A DNA stretch of 5,732 nt from Candidatus Sericytochromatia bacterium (GCA_014377055.1 JACMQJ010000371.1:1-5732), one strand, 5' to 3'; counted from the first letter of the stretch, positions 1 to 5,732 are shown. The notes: generated by a model from the letters alone, not told the origin. Numbers and translations: made by a program.

Positions 1-5
1 AATCT

Positions 6-36
6 AAAAGCCCTCTGTTATTTACAGGGGGCTTTT
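6..36 (+). terminator. Intrinsic terminator of an upstream gene outside the window
   Basis: A 13-bp stem pairs 6-18 (AAAAGCCCTCTGT) with 24-36 (ACAGGGGGCTTTT), with one G-T wobble (14/28) and the 5-nt loop TATTT. A run of five T (33-37) closes the 3' side, as in a rho-independent terminator read on the + strand. The A-rich 5' arm would give a U-run on the other strand, so it could work in both directions. It separates the operon starting at 133 from whatever lies to the left. Confidence 0.82.
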
Positions 37-97
37 TGTAATAAATAATACTGAGTTTTAATGCCAAATTAATAACACAGACTATGTCTATGATTCG

Positions 98-105
98 TAT
101 ATTTG
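98..105 (+). promoter_or_regulatory. Putative Bacteroidota-type -7 promoter box
   Basis: TATATTTG at 98-105 is a perfect match to the TAnnTTTG -7 element used by the Bacteroidota primary sigma factor. It ends 27 bp before the ATG at 133, which would leave a short A/T-rich leader of about 20 nt. No clear TTTG -33 box is seen 17-23 bp upstream, so the match rests on one element. It overlaps the TTG at 103, which argues against that TTG being the translation start. Confidence 0.45.
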
Positions 106-132
106 AAATTATCATTTTACAATTTATTATTT

Positions 133-2097
133 ATGCGTTTGTTTTTTATTTTCCTTCTCTTACTTTCTAATTTTTTATTTTCTCAGAATAATACAGATGT
201 TGTTTTTGGTAAGCCGAATACAGATGAGGTTTTTGCTAAAACATGCTTATTAGATTCCTCTGCAGAAGCAGAGTTATTATTTGATAAAGAAAATATTGAG
301 TTTTTTGTAAATAAAGACAATACATATTGTATAAAAACTATTTATCATGGTAGACTTAAAATTTATAAAAAATCAGGGTTAGATAGAGGTATAATTAAAT
401 TGATCCAAAAAAAACGTGATGGTATTGAGGAAACTATAGAAAATATTAAAGGCTATACTTATAACGAAGATGATGGTAAAGTTAATATAAGTCCTTTGTC
501 ATCATCATCTATTTTCAAAGAGAAGATTAATGATTATCAAACTGTAACTAAAATTATTGCTCCAAATATAAAAGAGGGCTCTGTTTTTGATTACACTTAC
601 ACCCGTATTATTCCTTTTACAGTATCTAGATTACCTAGTACTTGGTTTTTCCAAGGTAATATTCCATATAACTGGAGCGAATTATCAATAGTTATTCCAG
701 GTCGTTTTTTTTATAAAATGTTTTATCATGGCTATATGCCGTTTCATATTAAAGAAATGAAAGACACTACACAAATATTTGGAGATAATTTAGTGAAGGC
801 AATTAAATACCATTTTGTTATTAAAAACGCGCCAGCATTTATTACTGAGTCATACATGACTTCTTATAAAGATTTTATTGCAAAACTTGAATTTGAATTA
901 GCAAGTTATACTCCTCCATATGGAGGCGAAGAATTAAGGTTTACAGAAACGTGGGACGATATTAATAAAACCTTATTAGAGAATGATAATTTTGGCAAAA
1001 GATTAAATTCTGCTAGTTTTTTAAAAGATATAGCGCCAAAATTTGAGCATATAACTGATACAATGGATAAGATAAAGGCTGCCTTTAGTTATGTATCAAA
1101 AACTATAAAGTGGAATGGTGGCTCATATTTATACATCGATGAAAATTTAAGTAAAGTTTTTGATAAAAAGACGGGAACAAATGTTGAAATTAATATGATA
1201 TTAGTTGCATTATTAAGGCGTATGCATATTATAGCTAATCCAGCTATTGTAAGTACTAGAGAGAATGGCGAAATAAATGAAGACTTCCCTTTACTAAATA
1301 AATTTAATTATACTGTAGCTCAAGCTAAAGTTGGTGGTAAAGATATTATTATGGATGCAACCGAACGTTTCTCGAAACCCAATATGTTACCTTACAGTAG
1401 TTTAACTAAAAAAGTATTTATTATTGAAAAAGATCATGGTAGATTAATTTCTTATCTTTCAAAAGAGAAAAAATTGGAAATGGAAACGATTGATTATACG
1501 ATTATTCCAGAAACTAATGAGATCAAAGCTAATTACACTTCTTCATTAGGTGGTTATAGAGCATATGAGACGAGAAATTTCATTTATAGTTCTGGCGAAG
1601 AACAGCTTCGGGAAAATTTAAAAAATAAAAATCAAGATTGGCAAATTGAAAATATTGTTATTGATAATAAAGACAGTATTTATGAATCATTAAATATGAA
1701 ATATGATTTTTCAATAACTAATTATGCTCATACTTCAGATATGATTTATTTTAATCCTTTTTTCACTCATCGTTTAACTGAAAACCCATTTAAGGCTGCC
1801 ATAAGAATTTATCCAGTTTATTTTGATGCACCATTAGATGATATTACTTTGATTACAATTAAAATTCCTGCAGGTTATAAGTTAGAAGAATTACCAAAAG
1901 CAGGCGTATTTTTTTTACCGAATAAAACTGGTAAGTTTTCATATGTAGTTGAAAAAGAAAATGATGTTATTAAAATTAGAAGCCAACTTACAATTAGTAA
2001 AAATTTGTTTGAATCTAATGAATATGCAGCTTTAAGAGAGTTATACAATCTGGTAATTGATAAACAAGCACAACAAATTGTATTTAAAAAGATATAA
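133..2097 (+). CDS. Secreted DUF3857/transglutaminase-like protein, catalytically degenerate
   Basis: This 654-aa exported protein belongs to the DUF3857 plus transglutaminase-like family that is common in Bacteroidota; its cellular role is not established. The ATG at 133 gives a short classical signal peptide (MRLFFIFLLLLSNFLFS, then Gln18). A longer TTG start at 103 would put ten extra residues ahead of it and lies inside a probable promoter box. Residues about 40-230 form the DUF3857 region, about 300-415 the transglutaminase-like fold, and the rest a beta-rich C-terminal region. Aligned to the downstream paralogue, the catalytic Cys is Asn350 (TGTNVEIN replaces GYGDCKAL) and the His is Tyr393 (FNYTVA replaces FNHVIN). 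Only Asp408 (MDATE) remains. I infer a non-catalytic binding or scaffold protein. It is the first gene of a two-gene operon, 15 bp from the next start. Confidence 0.94.
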   Translation: MRLFFIFLLLLSNFLFSQNNTDVVFGKPNTDEVFAKTCLLDSSAEAELLFDKENIEFFVNKDNTYCIKTIYHGRLKIYKKSGLDRGIIKLIQKKRDGIEETIENIKGYTYNEDDGKVNISPLSSSSIFKEKINDYQTVTKIIAPNIKEGSVFDYTYTRIIPFTVSRLPSTWFFQGNIPYNWSELSIVIPGRFFYKMFYHGYMPFHIKEMKDTTQIFGDNLVKAIKYHFVIKNAPAFITESYMTSYKDFIAKLEFELASYTPPYGGEELRFTETWDDINKTLLENDNFGKRLNSASFLKDIAPKFEHITDTMDKIKAAFSYVSKTIKWNGGSYLYIDENLSKVFDKKTGTNVEINMILVALLRRMHIIANPAIVSTRENGEINEDFPLLNKFNYTVAQAKVGGKDIIMDATERFSKPNMLPYSSLTKKVFIIEKDHGRLISYLSKEKKLEMETIDYTIIPETNEIKANYTSSLGGYRAYETRNFIYSSGEEQLRENLKNKNQDWQIENIVIDNKDSIYESLNMKYDFSITNYAHTSDMIYFNPFFTHRLTENPFKAAIRIYPVYFDAPLDDITLITIKIPAGYKLEELPKAGVFFLPNKTGKFSYVVEKENDVIKIRSQLTISKNLFESNEYAALRELYNLVIDKQAQQIVFKKI

Positions 2098-2112
2098 ACG
2101 TAAAATTTTAAT

Positions 2113-4026
2113 ATGAGATATTATTTTATGTTTTTAAGCCTCTTGTCTTTTGAGTTTAGATCTCAAAATATATACCATGTTGATTCTATTCCTTCTCTTC
2201 TTAAAGAAAATGTTGACGCTGTAGTCCGGCTAGAAAACACAGAGTTTAAAGTTAAGGATAAAGGTAAAGCTATTTTAAACACACATTATGTGATTACATT
2301 ATTTAATGAGCGCGGAGCTAATAATCATTTAAGATATCTTACCCATTATGATAAATTGAATAAAGTGCTTGATATTTCTGGAACTGTATATAACAATAAC
2401 GGAGATAAAATTTATAAGCTTGCAAAAAAAGATATATATGATATTAGCGCTACAGCAGAAAGTAATGATATAACAGATAACAGAATTAAAATTGCTGAAT
2501 TTGATAAAAAAAACTTTCAATATCCTTATACTATTGAGTTTGAGTCTTCAGTGGAAACTACAAACATGATGTTTTATCCTTCAGGATATTTTTATCCTTC
2601 AGAACGATTAAGTTCTCAAGAAAAGACACTAATTATTGAAGTCCCAGATGATTTTGAATTTAGATATAAGGAAAAAAAATTCCCGAATACAATGAATTTG
2701 GTTACAAAAAAAAATAAGAAAATATATACTTGGACAGTTAAGAATATTACGTCAGATGAATATGAAACAAATACATCCTATGACTTTTATCCAGAAATTA
2801 TAACAGCACCAAAATTATTCAGTGTCGAAAATTATGAAGGAGATGTTGAATCATGGAATGACATTGGGAAATTTATTTCAAAACTTAATCAAGGAAGGGA
2901 TATACTACCAGAAACTATAAGAGCCATTGTAACTGATTTAGTCAGTCATGAAAAAGATACTCTAAAAAGAATAGAAATGCTGTATAATTATCTTCAAAAT
3001 AATACTCGATACATGAGTATACAATTAGGTATTGGAGGTTGGCAAACGATGTCCGCAACCGAAGTATCACAAAAAGGATATGGAGATTGTAAAGCCTTAT
3101 CTAATTATATGAAAGCATTGCTAAAAGAAGCGGGTATTATTTCTTATTTAGCATTAATAAGAGCTGGGGCAGATGCAGAAGATGTTGATCCAACCTTTCC
3201 AAATATGTACTTTAATCATGTTATTAATTGTGTGCCTTTAAAAAAAGATACTATTTGGTTGGAATGCACTAGTCAGACAAATTCATTAGGTTTTATGGGC
3301 AGTTTTACAGGCAATCGTAAAGCATTATTAATATTGCCAGACGGAGCAGCTTTAGTAAATACAATTAAATATCACACATTTAATAATTCTAAAATCACAA
3401 AAGCAACTATTGTATTAGATAATAATGCCAATGCTAGCGCGCAGGTGCAAACAACCTACAATGGCATTTTAAAGGAACATAAAGATTATTTGTTACTAGA
3501 AAAAAATGAAGGGCAACTAAAAAAAAAGTTGCAAAATGCAATTCATTTGGCTTCTTTTGAATTAGTTAAGTTTAATTTACTGGAACACAAAAGTAAAATT
3601 CCTTCATTAAAAGTAACTTTAGATTTAACGATACAAAAAATTGGAAATAAAACTGGTTCTTATTTTTTCATGAAACCAAATTTATTTAATAATCAAGCCT
3701 TTTTCATTTCTGATAAAAAAACAAGAAACACTGATTTTTATTTAAATCCTAATACGTATGAAAAAGAAGAAATAGATTCCTTAATATATCAAATTCCTAA
3801 AAACTTAGTGCCTGATAAGTTACCCCAACCCATTCTAATAAAAACACCATTTGGTGAATATGTAACCACTTTTGTTTTTAAAGAGGGCACGTTGTGTTAT
3901 TACCGAAAATTAGTTCAATATTGTGGCTATTTTGTCGCAAAAGATTATGTGGCTTTCAAAGATTTTTGTATGGCTGTTAATAAAAATGATAACCAACAAA
4001 TTGCTTTTAAGGTAAATAATAATTGA
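2113..4026 (+). CDS. Secreted DUF3857/transglutaminase-like protein, probably catalytically competent
   Basis: This 637-aa protein is the second gene of the operon and a distant paralogue of the first. The N-terminus (MRYYFMFLSLLSFEFRS, then Gln18) resembles a signal peptide, though Glu14 and Arg16 near the cleavage site make it weaker than its neighbour's. Residues about 35-225 are the DUF3857 region and about 265-400 the transglutaminase-like fold. The remainder is C-terminal beta-rich sequence. The strongest signature is GYGDCKALSNYMKALL with Cys326, preceded by the family block RYMSIQLGIGGWQ. His369 lies in FNHVIN, and Glu384 in WLECTSQ sits where the triad Asp is usual. The family fold could act as a protease, peptidase or amidase, or crosslink proteins; the sequence does not say which. 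Pairing with a Cys-less partner suggests a joint periplasmic or surface role. No hairpin terminator is visible after the stop. Confidence 0.95.
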   Translation: MRYYFMFLSLLSFEFRSQNIYHVDSIPSLLKENVDAVVRLENTEFKVKDKGKAILNTHYVITLFNERGANNHLRYLTHYDKLNKVLDISGTVYNNNGDKIYKLAKKDIYDISATAESNDITDNRIKIAEFDKKNFQYPYTIEFESSVETTNMMFYPSGYFYPSERLSSQEKTLIIEVPDDFEFRYKEKKFPNTMNLVTKKNKKIYTWTVKNITSDEYETNTSYDFYPEIITAPKLFSVENYEGDVESWNDIGKFISKLNQGRDILPETIRAIVTDLVSHEKDTLKRIEMLYNYLQNNTRYMSIQLGIGGWQTMSATEVSQKGYGDCKALSNYMKALLKEAGIISYLALIRAGADAEDVDPTFPNMYFNHVINCVPLKKDTIWLECTSQTNSLGFMGSFTGNRKALLILPDGAALVNTIKYHTFNNSKITKATIVLDNNANASAQVQTTYNGILKEHKDYLLLEKNEGQLKKKLQNAIHLASFELVKFNLLEHKSKIPSLKVTLDLTIQKIGNKTGSYFFMKPNLFNNQAFFISDKKTRNTDFYLNPNTYEKEEIDSLIYQIPKNLVPDKLPQPILIKTPFGEYVTTFVFKEGTLCYYRKLVQYCGYFVAKDYVAFKDFCMAVNKNDNQQIAFKVNNN

Positions 4027-4075
4027 TTATGCGAGAAATTACTTGTACCCCCCACCAAAAATAATATTCTCCCTC

Positions 4076-4117
4076 CCTATTTTTAACTTCTTACAACCTA
4101 TTTGTTAGTTAGCCGAA
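4076..4117. repeat. Left copies of the 21-bp degenerate repeat
   Basis: Two adjacent 21-bp units lie at 4076-4096 and 4097-4117. The first starts CCTATTTTTA and ends CTTACAA. The second starts CCTATTTG and diverges after about 12 bases. The first unit matches the unit at 5120-5140 at 17 of 21 positions, including the first 11 bases. The second unit runs into the left inverted end of the toxin-antitoxin module at 4105, so the array appears to be cut there. No coding frame explains the periodicity. Confidence 0.6.
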
Positions 4118-4155
4118 AGCTTATAAAAACACACAAAAGCCACCTAGAAAATAAA

Positions 4156-4187
4156 TTTGGAAAATGTTATCTTATAAGTTATCTTTA
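4156..4187 (+). promoter_or_regulatory. Possible promoter for the toxin-antitoxin operon
   Basis: TTTG at 4156-4159 lies 20 bp upstream of TATCTTTA at 4180-4187. These match the Bacteroidota -33 TTTG and -7 TAnnTTTG boxes except for the last base. The predicted transcription start would fall at or just past the ATG at 4192, implying a leaderless or nearly leaderless transcript. That makes the call weak, and the true promoter may lie further upstream. Confidence 0.25.
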
Positions 4188-4191
4188 CTTA

Positions 4192-4569
4192 ATGAATAAT
4201 GAAAGACAAATTATATTTCACGAACATCACTTTCAAGACTTTTACTTAGAACAAACCGACAAGGTTAGAGAAAAAATTGGTTATGTTTTCCGTGTCATTA
4301 AAACGGTAGACAAAATTCCTGAAAAATTCCTTAAACATATTGAAGGAACTGAAGGTTTGTTTGAAATTAGAATCGAAGTTGGCAGCAATATTTATAGAGT
4401 ATTTTGTTGTTTCGATAAAGGAAATCTTGTTGTACTGTTCAATGGATTCCAGAAAAAAACTCAAAAGACACCAGGGCAGGAAATCGAAAAGGCAGAAAAA
4501 TTGAAAAATGAATATTTTAAATTAAAAACAAAAGAAAATGAAAAAGGACAAGGCAATAAGAAACGCTAA
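4192..4569 (+). CDS. higB: HigB/Gp49-like type II toxin (RelE/ParE superfamily)
   Basis: This 125-aa toxin belongs to the phage-derived Gp49-like (HigB) branch of the RelE/ParE superfamily. Members studied elsewhere act as ribosome-dependent mRNA endonucleases that arrest growth when free of antitoxin. The family pattern is clear: KFLKHIEGTEGLFEIR (45-60), EVGSNIYRVFCCFD (62-75), then VVLFNGFQKKTQKTPGQEI (80-98). Arg60, Arg69 and the Lys pair 88-89 are candidate RNA-contacting or catalytic residues. The ATG at 4192 gives the usual family length. A TTG at 4102 would add 30 residues with no family resemblance. The C-terminal Lys/Glu-rich tail is partly dictated by the overlap with the antitoxin gene. 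Toxin-first order with a downstream XRE antitoxin is the higBA arrangement; the gene symbol rests on that and family resemblance. Confidence 0.92.
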   Translation: MNNERQIIFHEHHFQDFYLEQTDKVREKIGYVFRVIKTVDKIPEKFLKHIEGTEGLFEIRIEVGSNIYRVFCCFDKGNLVVLFNGFQKKTQKTPGQEIEKAEKLKNEYFKLKTKENEKGQGNKKR

Positions 4570-4846
4570 AAACTTTGACGAATTGTTGAATATTCAATAT
4601 GGCGAAATTGGCGAGAAAAAACGTGACGCGTTTGAAGAAGCCGCTCAATATTTTGTAATTAGCGAAACGTTGAAAGATGCTAGAAAAGAAGCACACATGA
4701 CGCAAGAGGAATTAGCAAATAAAGTTGGTACTAAGAAAAGTTATATATCACGGTTAGAAAATGGAAAGTGTGACATTCAATTGTCGACACTATACAGAAT
4801 TTTCGAAGATGGCTTAGGGATGCGAGTAAGCTTGCTAATTGGTTAG
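4538..4846 (+). CDS. higA: HigA-like XRE-family antitoxin
   Basis: This 102-aa protein carries a Cro/CI-type helix-turn-helix at residues about 42-97. TQEELANKVGT (55-65) forms helix 2 and the KKSYISRLENG stretch (66-76) carries the recognition helix. The N-terminal 40 residues (NFDELLNIQYGEIGEKKRDAF) are probably the toxin-contacting part. Its start lies 32 bp inside the toxin gene in another frame, a tight overlap that suggests translational coupling. It presumably neutralises the upstream toxin and represses the shared promoter, as XRE antitoxins of this type generally do. The ATG at 4538 follows an A-rich stretch with no Shine-Dalgarno sequence, as usual in Bacteroidota. The gene looks intact. 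Confidence 0.94.
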   Translation: MKKDKAIRNAKNFDELLNIQYGEIGEKKRDAFEEAAQYFVISETLKDARKEAHMTQEELANKVGTKKSYISRLENGKCDIQLSTLYRIFEDGLGMRVSLLIG

Positions 4847-4860
4847 TAGAATTACGCCAA

Positions 4861-4982
4861 CGGCTAACAGTACCTAAAAAAAATGCTAGCATTAGTATAA
4901 GTTTTTTGCCTACATTTTGTCGCTTAGCGAAAGTTTGTTATTTTTATGTAGGCAAAAAAGAGTACAGTATTTCGGCAACTAA
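4861..4982. repeat. Structured palindromic tail behind the toxin-antitoxin pair
   Basis: This non-coding stretch is dense in nested inverted repeats. A perfect 14-bp stem pairs TTTTTTGCCTACAT (4902-4915) with 4946-4959. Inside it, TCGC-TTA-GCGA (4920-4930) can form an apical hairpin. Outside it, ACAGTAC (4867-4873) pairs with GTACAGT (4962-4968) with one mismatch, and a 12-bp palindrome AATGCTAGCATT (4882-4893) lies on the left shoulder. CGGCTAAC (4861) and CGGCAACT (4973) flank the whole. There is no T-run after the main stem, so it is not a standard terminator. It could be a recombination site, a folded mRNA 3' end, or the end of a mobile element. Confidence 0.6.
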
Positions 4983-5057
4983 TAAACTTTTGTGGTGGTA
5001 GAAAATATTTCTGTTTCAAATCCCGCACTTCTTTTAGCTCCCAAACGTTCTTTAAAA

Positions 5058-5224
5058 ATAATTGCTTCTTTTTAAAATAATATTGTTTCTTTTTTAAATA
5101 GTATTGTAAGAACTTGAAACCTATTTTTAATTTCTTGAAATCTATTTTGTTGTTTTCTTAATATTATTTCATATAATTTAAACCTATTTTTAGTAACCTT
5201 CAATATACTTTTAGAGTTTAACAC
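5058..5224. repeat. Degenerate 21-bp tandem repeat array
   Basis: About eight consecutive units of 20-21 bp run through 5058-5224. Unit starts are near 5058, 5079, 5100, 5120, 5141, 5162, 5183 and 5204. The best units begin CCTATTTTTA (5120, 5183) and end CTTGAAA or TTCAA. The first two units match each other at about 17 of 21 positions, while the units at 5162 and 5204 are much weaker. The array ends eight bases before the ATG of the broken helix-turn-helix gene. A period of two DNA helical turns would place each A/T tract on the same face, as in curved DNA or a multi-site operator. The region 4847-5231 has no gene; it holds this array and the structured tail. Confidence 0.6.
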
Positions 5225-5243
5225 AAGTATTATGTTAACACTC
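5214..5243. promoter_or_regulatory. Possible operator: inverted repeat over the start codon
   Basis: GAGTTTAAC (5214-5222) is matched in inverse orientation by GTTAACACTC (5234-5243), with one bulged base. The repeat straddles the ATG at 5232 of the broken XRE gene. Such a site could serve for autorepression by a helix-turn-helix protein. The evidence is sequence symmetry only. Confidence 0.25.
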
Positions 5244-5585
5244 AATCTTCAACCCATTTTTAAGGCACGCGGTATCAATAAACCCTATTCTTACATAGTA
5301 AGTTCAGGCTTTCCATACTATACCGCCCATAATTTATAAAATTCTAACACCGTCACGTTTCGGTTAAGCCACATTGATAAACTATACAGCATCCTCAATT
5401 GCACACCCAACGACTTATTAGCTTGGACACCCAACCCCAAACAAAAATTAGAAGATACACATCCCTTAACCCGTCTCAAAAATCAAAACACCGACCTCAA
5501 TTGGCAAGACACCATCAAAACCATTCCCCTCGATCAACTCTCCGGAATCGTAAAGATCATCAATACCCATAAATCAAAGAAGTAA
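5232..5585 (+). pseudogene. XRE/Cro-type helix-turn-helix regulator broken by an in-frame stop
   Basis: A 117-codon frame starts at the ATG at 5232 and ends with TAA at 5583-5585, but is interrupted by TAA at 5337-5339 (codon 36). The part before the stop reads LNLQPIFKARGINKPYSYI and onward to TAHNL. The part after continues NSNTVTFRLSHIDKLYSIL, then CTPNDLLAWTP and a C-terminal tail. Together these give a small Cro/CI-like helix-turn-helix protein of a type seen in Bacteroidota. The stop lies at the end of the presumed recognition helix, where a Leu codon (TTA) would fit, so one T-to-A change could explain it. Lack of other damage suggests a recent mutation or a base-call error. Codons are strikingly C-ending and G-poor compared with the A/T-ending genes at 133-4846, hinting at a different origin. 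A 35-aa peptide could still be made. Confidence 0.78.
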
Positions 5586-5732
5586 AAATTTAATATCCAA
5601 AAGCAGAAGGTTATTTAGTATACCCCGCTTCACTAAGCATACAATGCTATATATTCAAAATAAAAAAACTTCAAATCTTCTACTCCTATTATCTTAATCC
5701 GTTTCACACGATTCGTTAAAATACACTAAATA

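Larger units (their letters stand above)
4105..4982. other. Putative toxin-antitoxin cassette bounded by inverted repeats
   Basis: The left end TTAGTTAGCCGAAA (4105-4118) is matched in inverse orientation by TTTCGGCAACTAA (4970-4982), with one base missing. An additional exact 8-bp inverse copy (GTTAGCCG at 4108-4115, CGGCTAAC at 4861-4868) lies just after the antitoxin gene. The 878-bp interval holds only the toxin-antitoxin pair and a folded non-coding tail, and similar 21-bp repeats lie outside both ends. No transposase, integrase or convincing target-site duplication is seen. It could be a gene cassette, a non-autonomous element, or a coincidence of short repeats. The boundaries are inferred. 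Confidence 0.35.

Noticed and set aside
103..132. TTG start ten codons upstream of the first transglutaminase-like gene
   Set aside because: It would precede a clean signal peptide with extra residues, and it overlaps a perfect TAnnTTTG box; the ATG at 133 is preferred.
2329..2520. Minus-strand open frame of 63 codons inside the second transglutaminase-like gene
   Set aside because: It lies wholly within a strongly supported gene on the + strand, and its residue make-up (Ile/Phe/Asn-rich) is what antisense AT-rich coding DNA gives.
4246..4705. Two minus-strand open frames (4246-4464 and 4517-4705) opposite the toxin and antitoxin
   Set aside because: Both are antisense to well-supported genes and show no family pattern.
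4902..4959. Rho-independent terminator for the toxin-antitoxin operon
   Set aside because: The stem is strong, but the loop is 30 nt and the 3' arm ends in A's followed by GAG rather than a T-run, on both strands. It may still affect RNA stability.
4861..4982. Canonical integron attC site
   Set aside because: The flanking motifs CGGCTAAC and CGGCAACT do not fit RYYYAAC/GTTRRRY, and no integron integrase is in the window; kept only as an analogy.
5058..5224. CRISPR array
   Set aside because: The 21-bp units are contiguous and degenerate, with no unique spacers between conserved repeats, and there are no cas genes.
5597..5719. Open frame of about 40 codons after the broken XRE gene
   Set aside because: It has no start codon after the upstream stop at 5591 and no recognisable motif; it shares the C-rich composition but cannot be supported as a gene.

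Overview
The window is AT-rich (roughly 30% GC by eye) and looks like Bacteroidota, probably a Flavobacteriia, Sphingobacteriia or Chitinophagia relative. Three things suggest this: two neighbouring DUF3857/transglutaminase-like exported proteins whose signal peptides end in S-Q, A/T-rich start regions without Shine-Dalgarno sequences, and a perfect TAnnTTTG -7 promoter box before the first gene. No rRNA or marker gene is present, so a finer assignment is not possible.

Layout. Positions 6-36 hold the intrinsic terminator of a gene lying to the left. From 133 to 4026 there is a two-gene operon with a 15-bp gap. It encodes two secreted or periplasmic paralogues, each with a DUF3857 region, a transglutaminase fold and a C-terminal beta-rich region. 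The first has lost the catalytic Cys and His and looks like a pseudoenzyme. The second keeps Cys326 and His369, with Glu384 at the usual Asp position. Their substrate is unknown.

From about 4076 to 5224 the window changes character and looks like an accessory insertion. It contains a toxin-first type II toxin-antitoxin pair: a HigB/Gp49-like RelE-superfamily toxin and a HigA-like XRE antitoxin overlapping it by 32 bp. A strongly structured, palindrome-rich non-coding tail follows at 4861-4982. The module is bracketed by near-perfect inverted ends at 4105-4118 and 4970-4982. Outside both ends lie copies of the same degenerate 21-bp A/T-rich repeat: about two copies on the left (4076-4117) and about eight on the right (5058-5224).

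At 5232-5585 there is a small C-rich, G-poor XRE/Cro-type helix-turn-helix gene. It is interrupted by an in-frame TAA at codon 36 and otherwise stays open to codon 117, so I call it a recently broken gene. The last about 150 bases hold nothing I can support.

The best candidate for something undescribed is the combination of the 21-bp repeat array, the inverted-repeat-bounded toxin-antitoxin cassette and its folded tail. The sequence shows these structures directly. That they form a mobile cassette or a defined system is inference.
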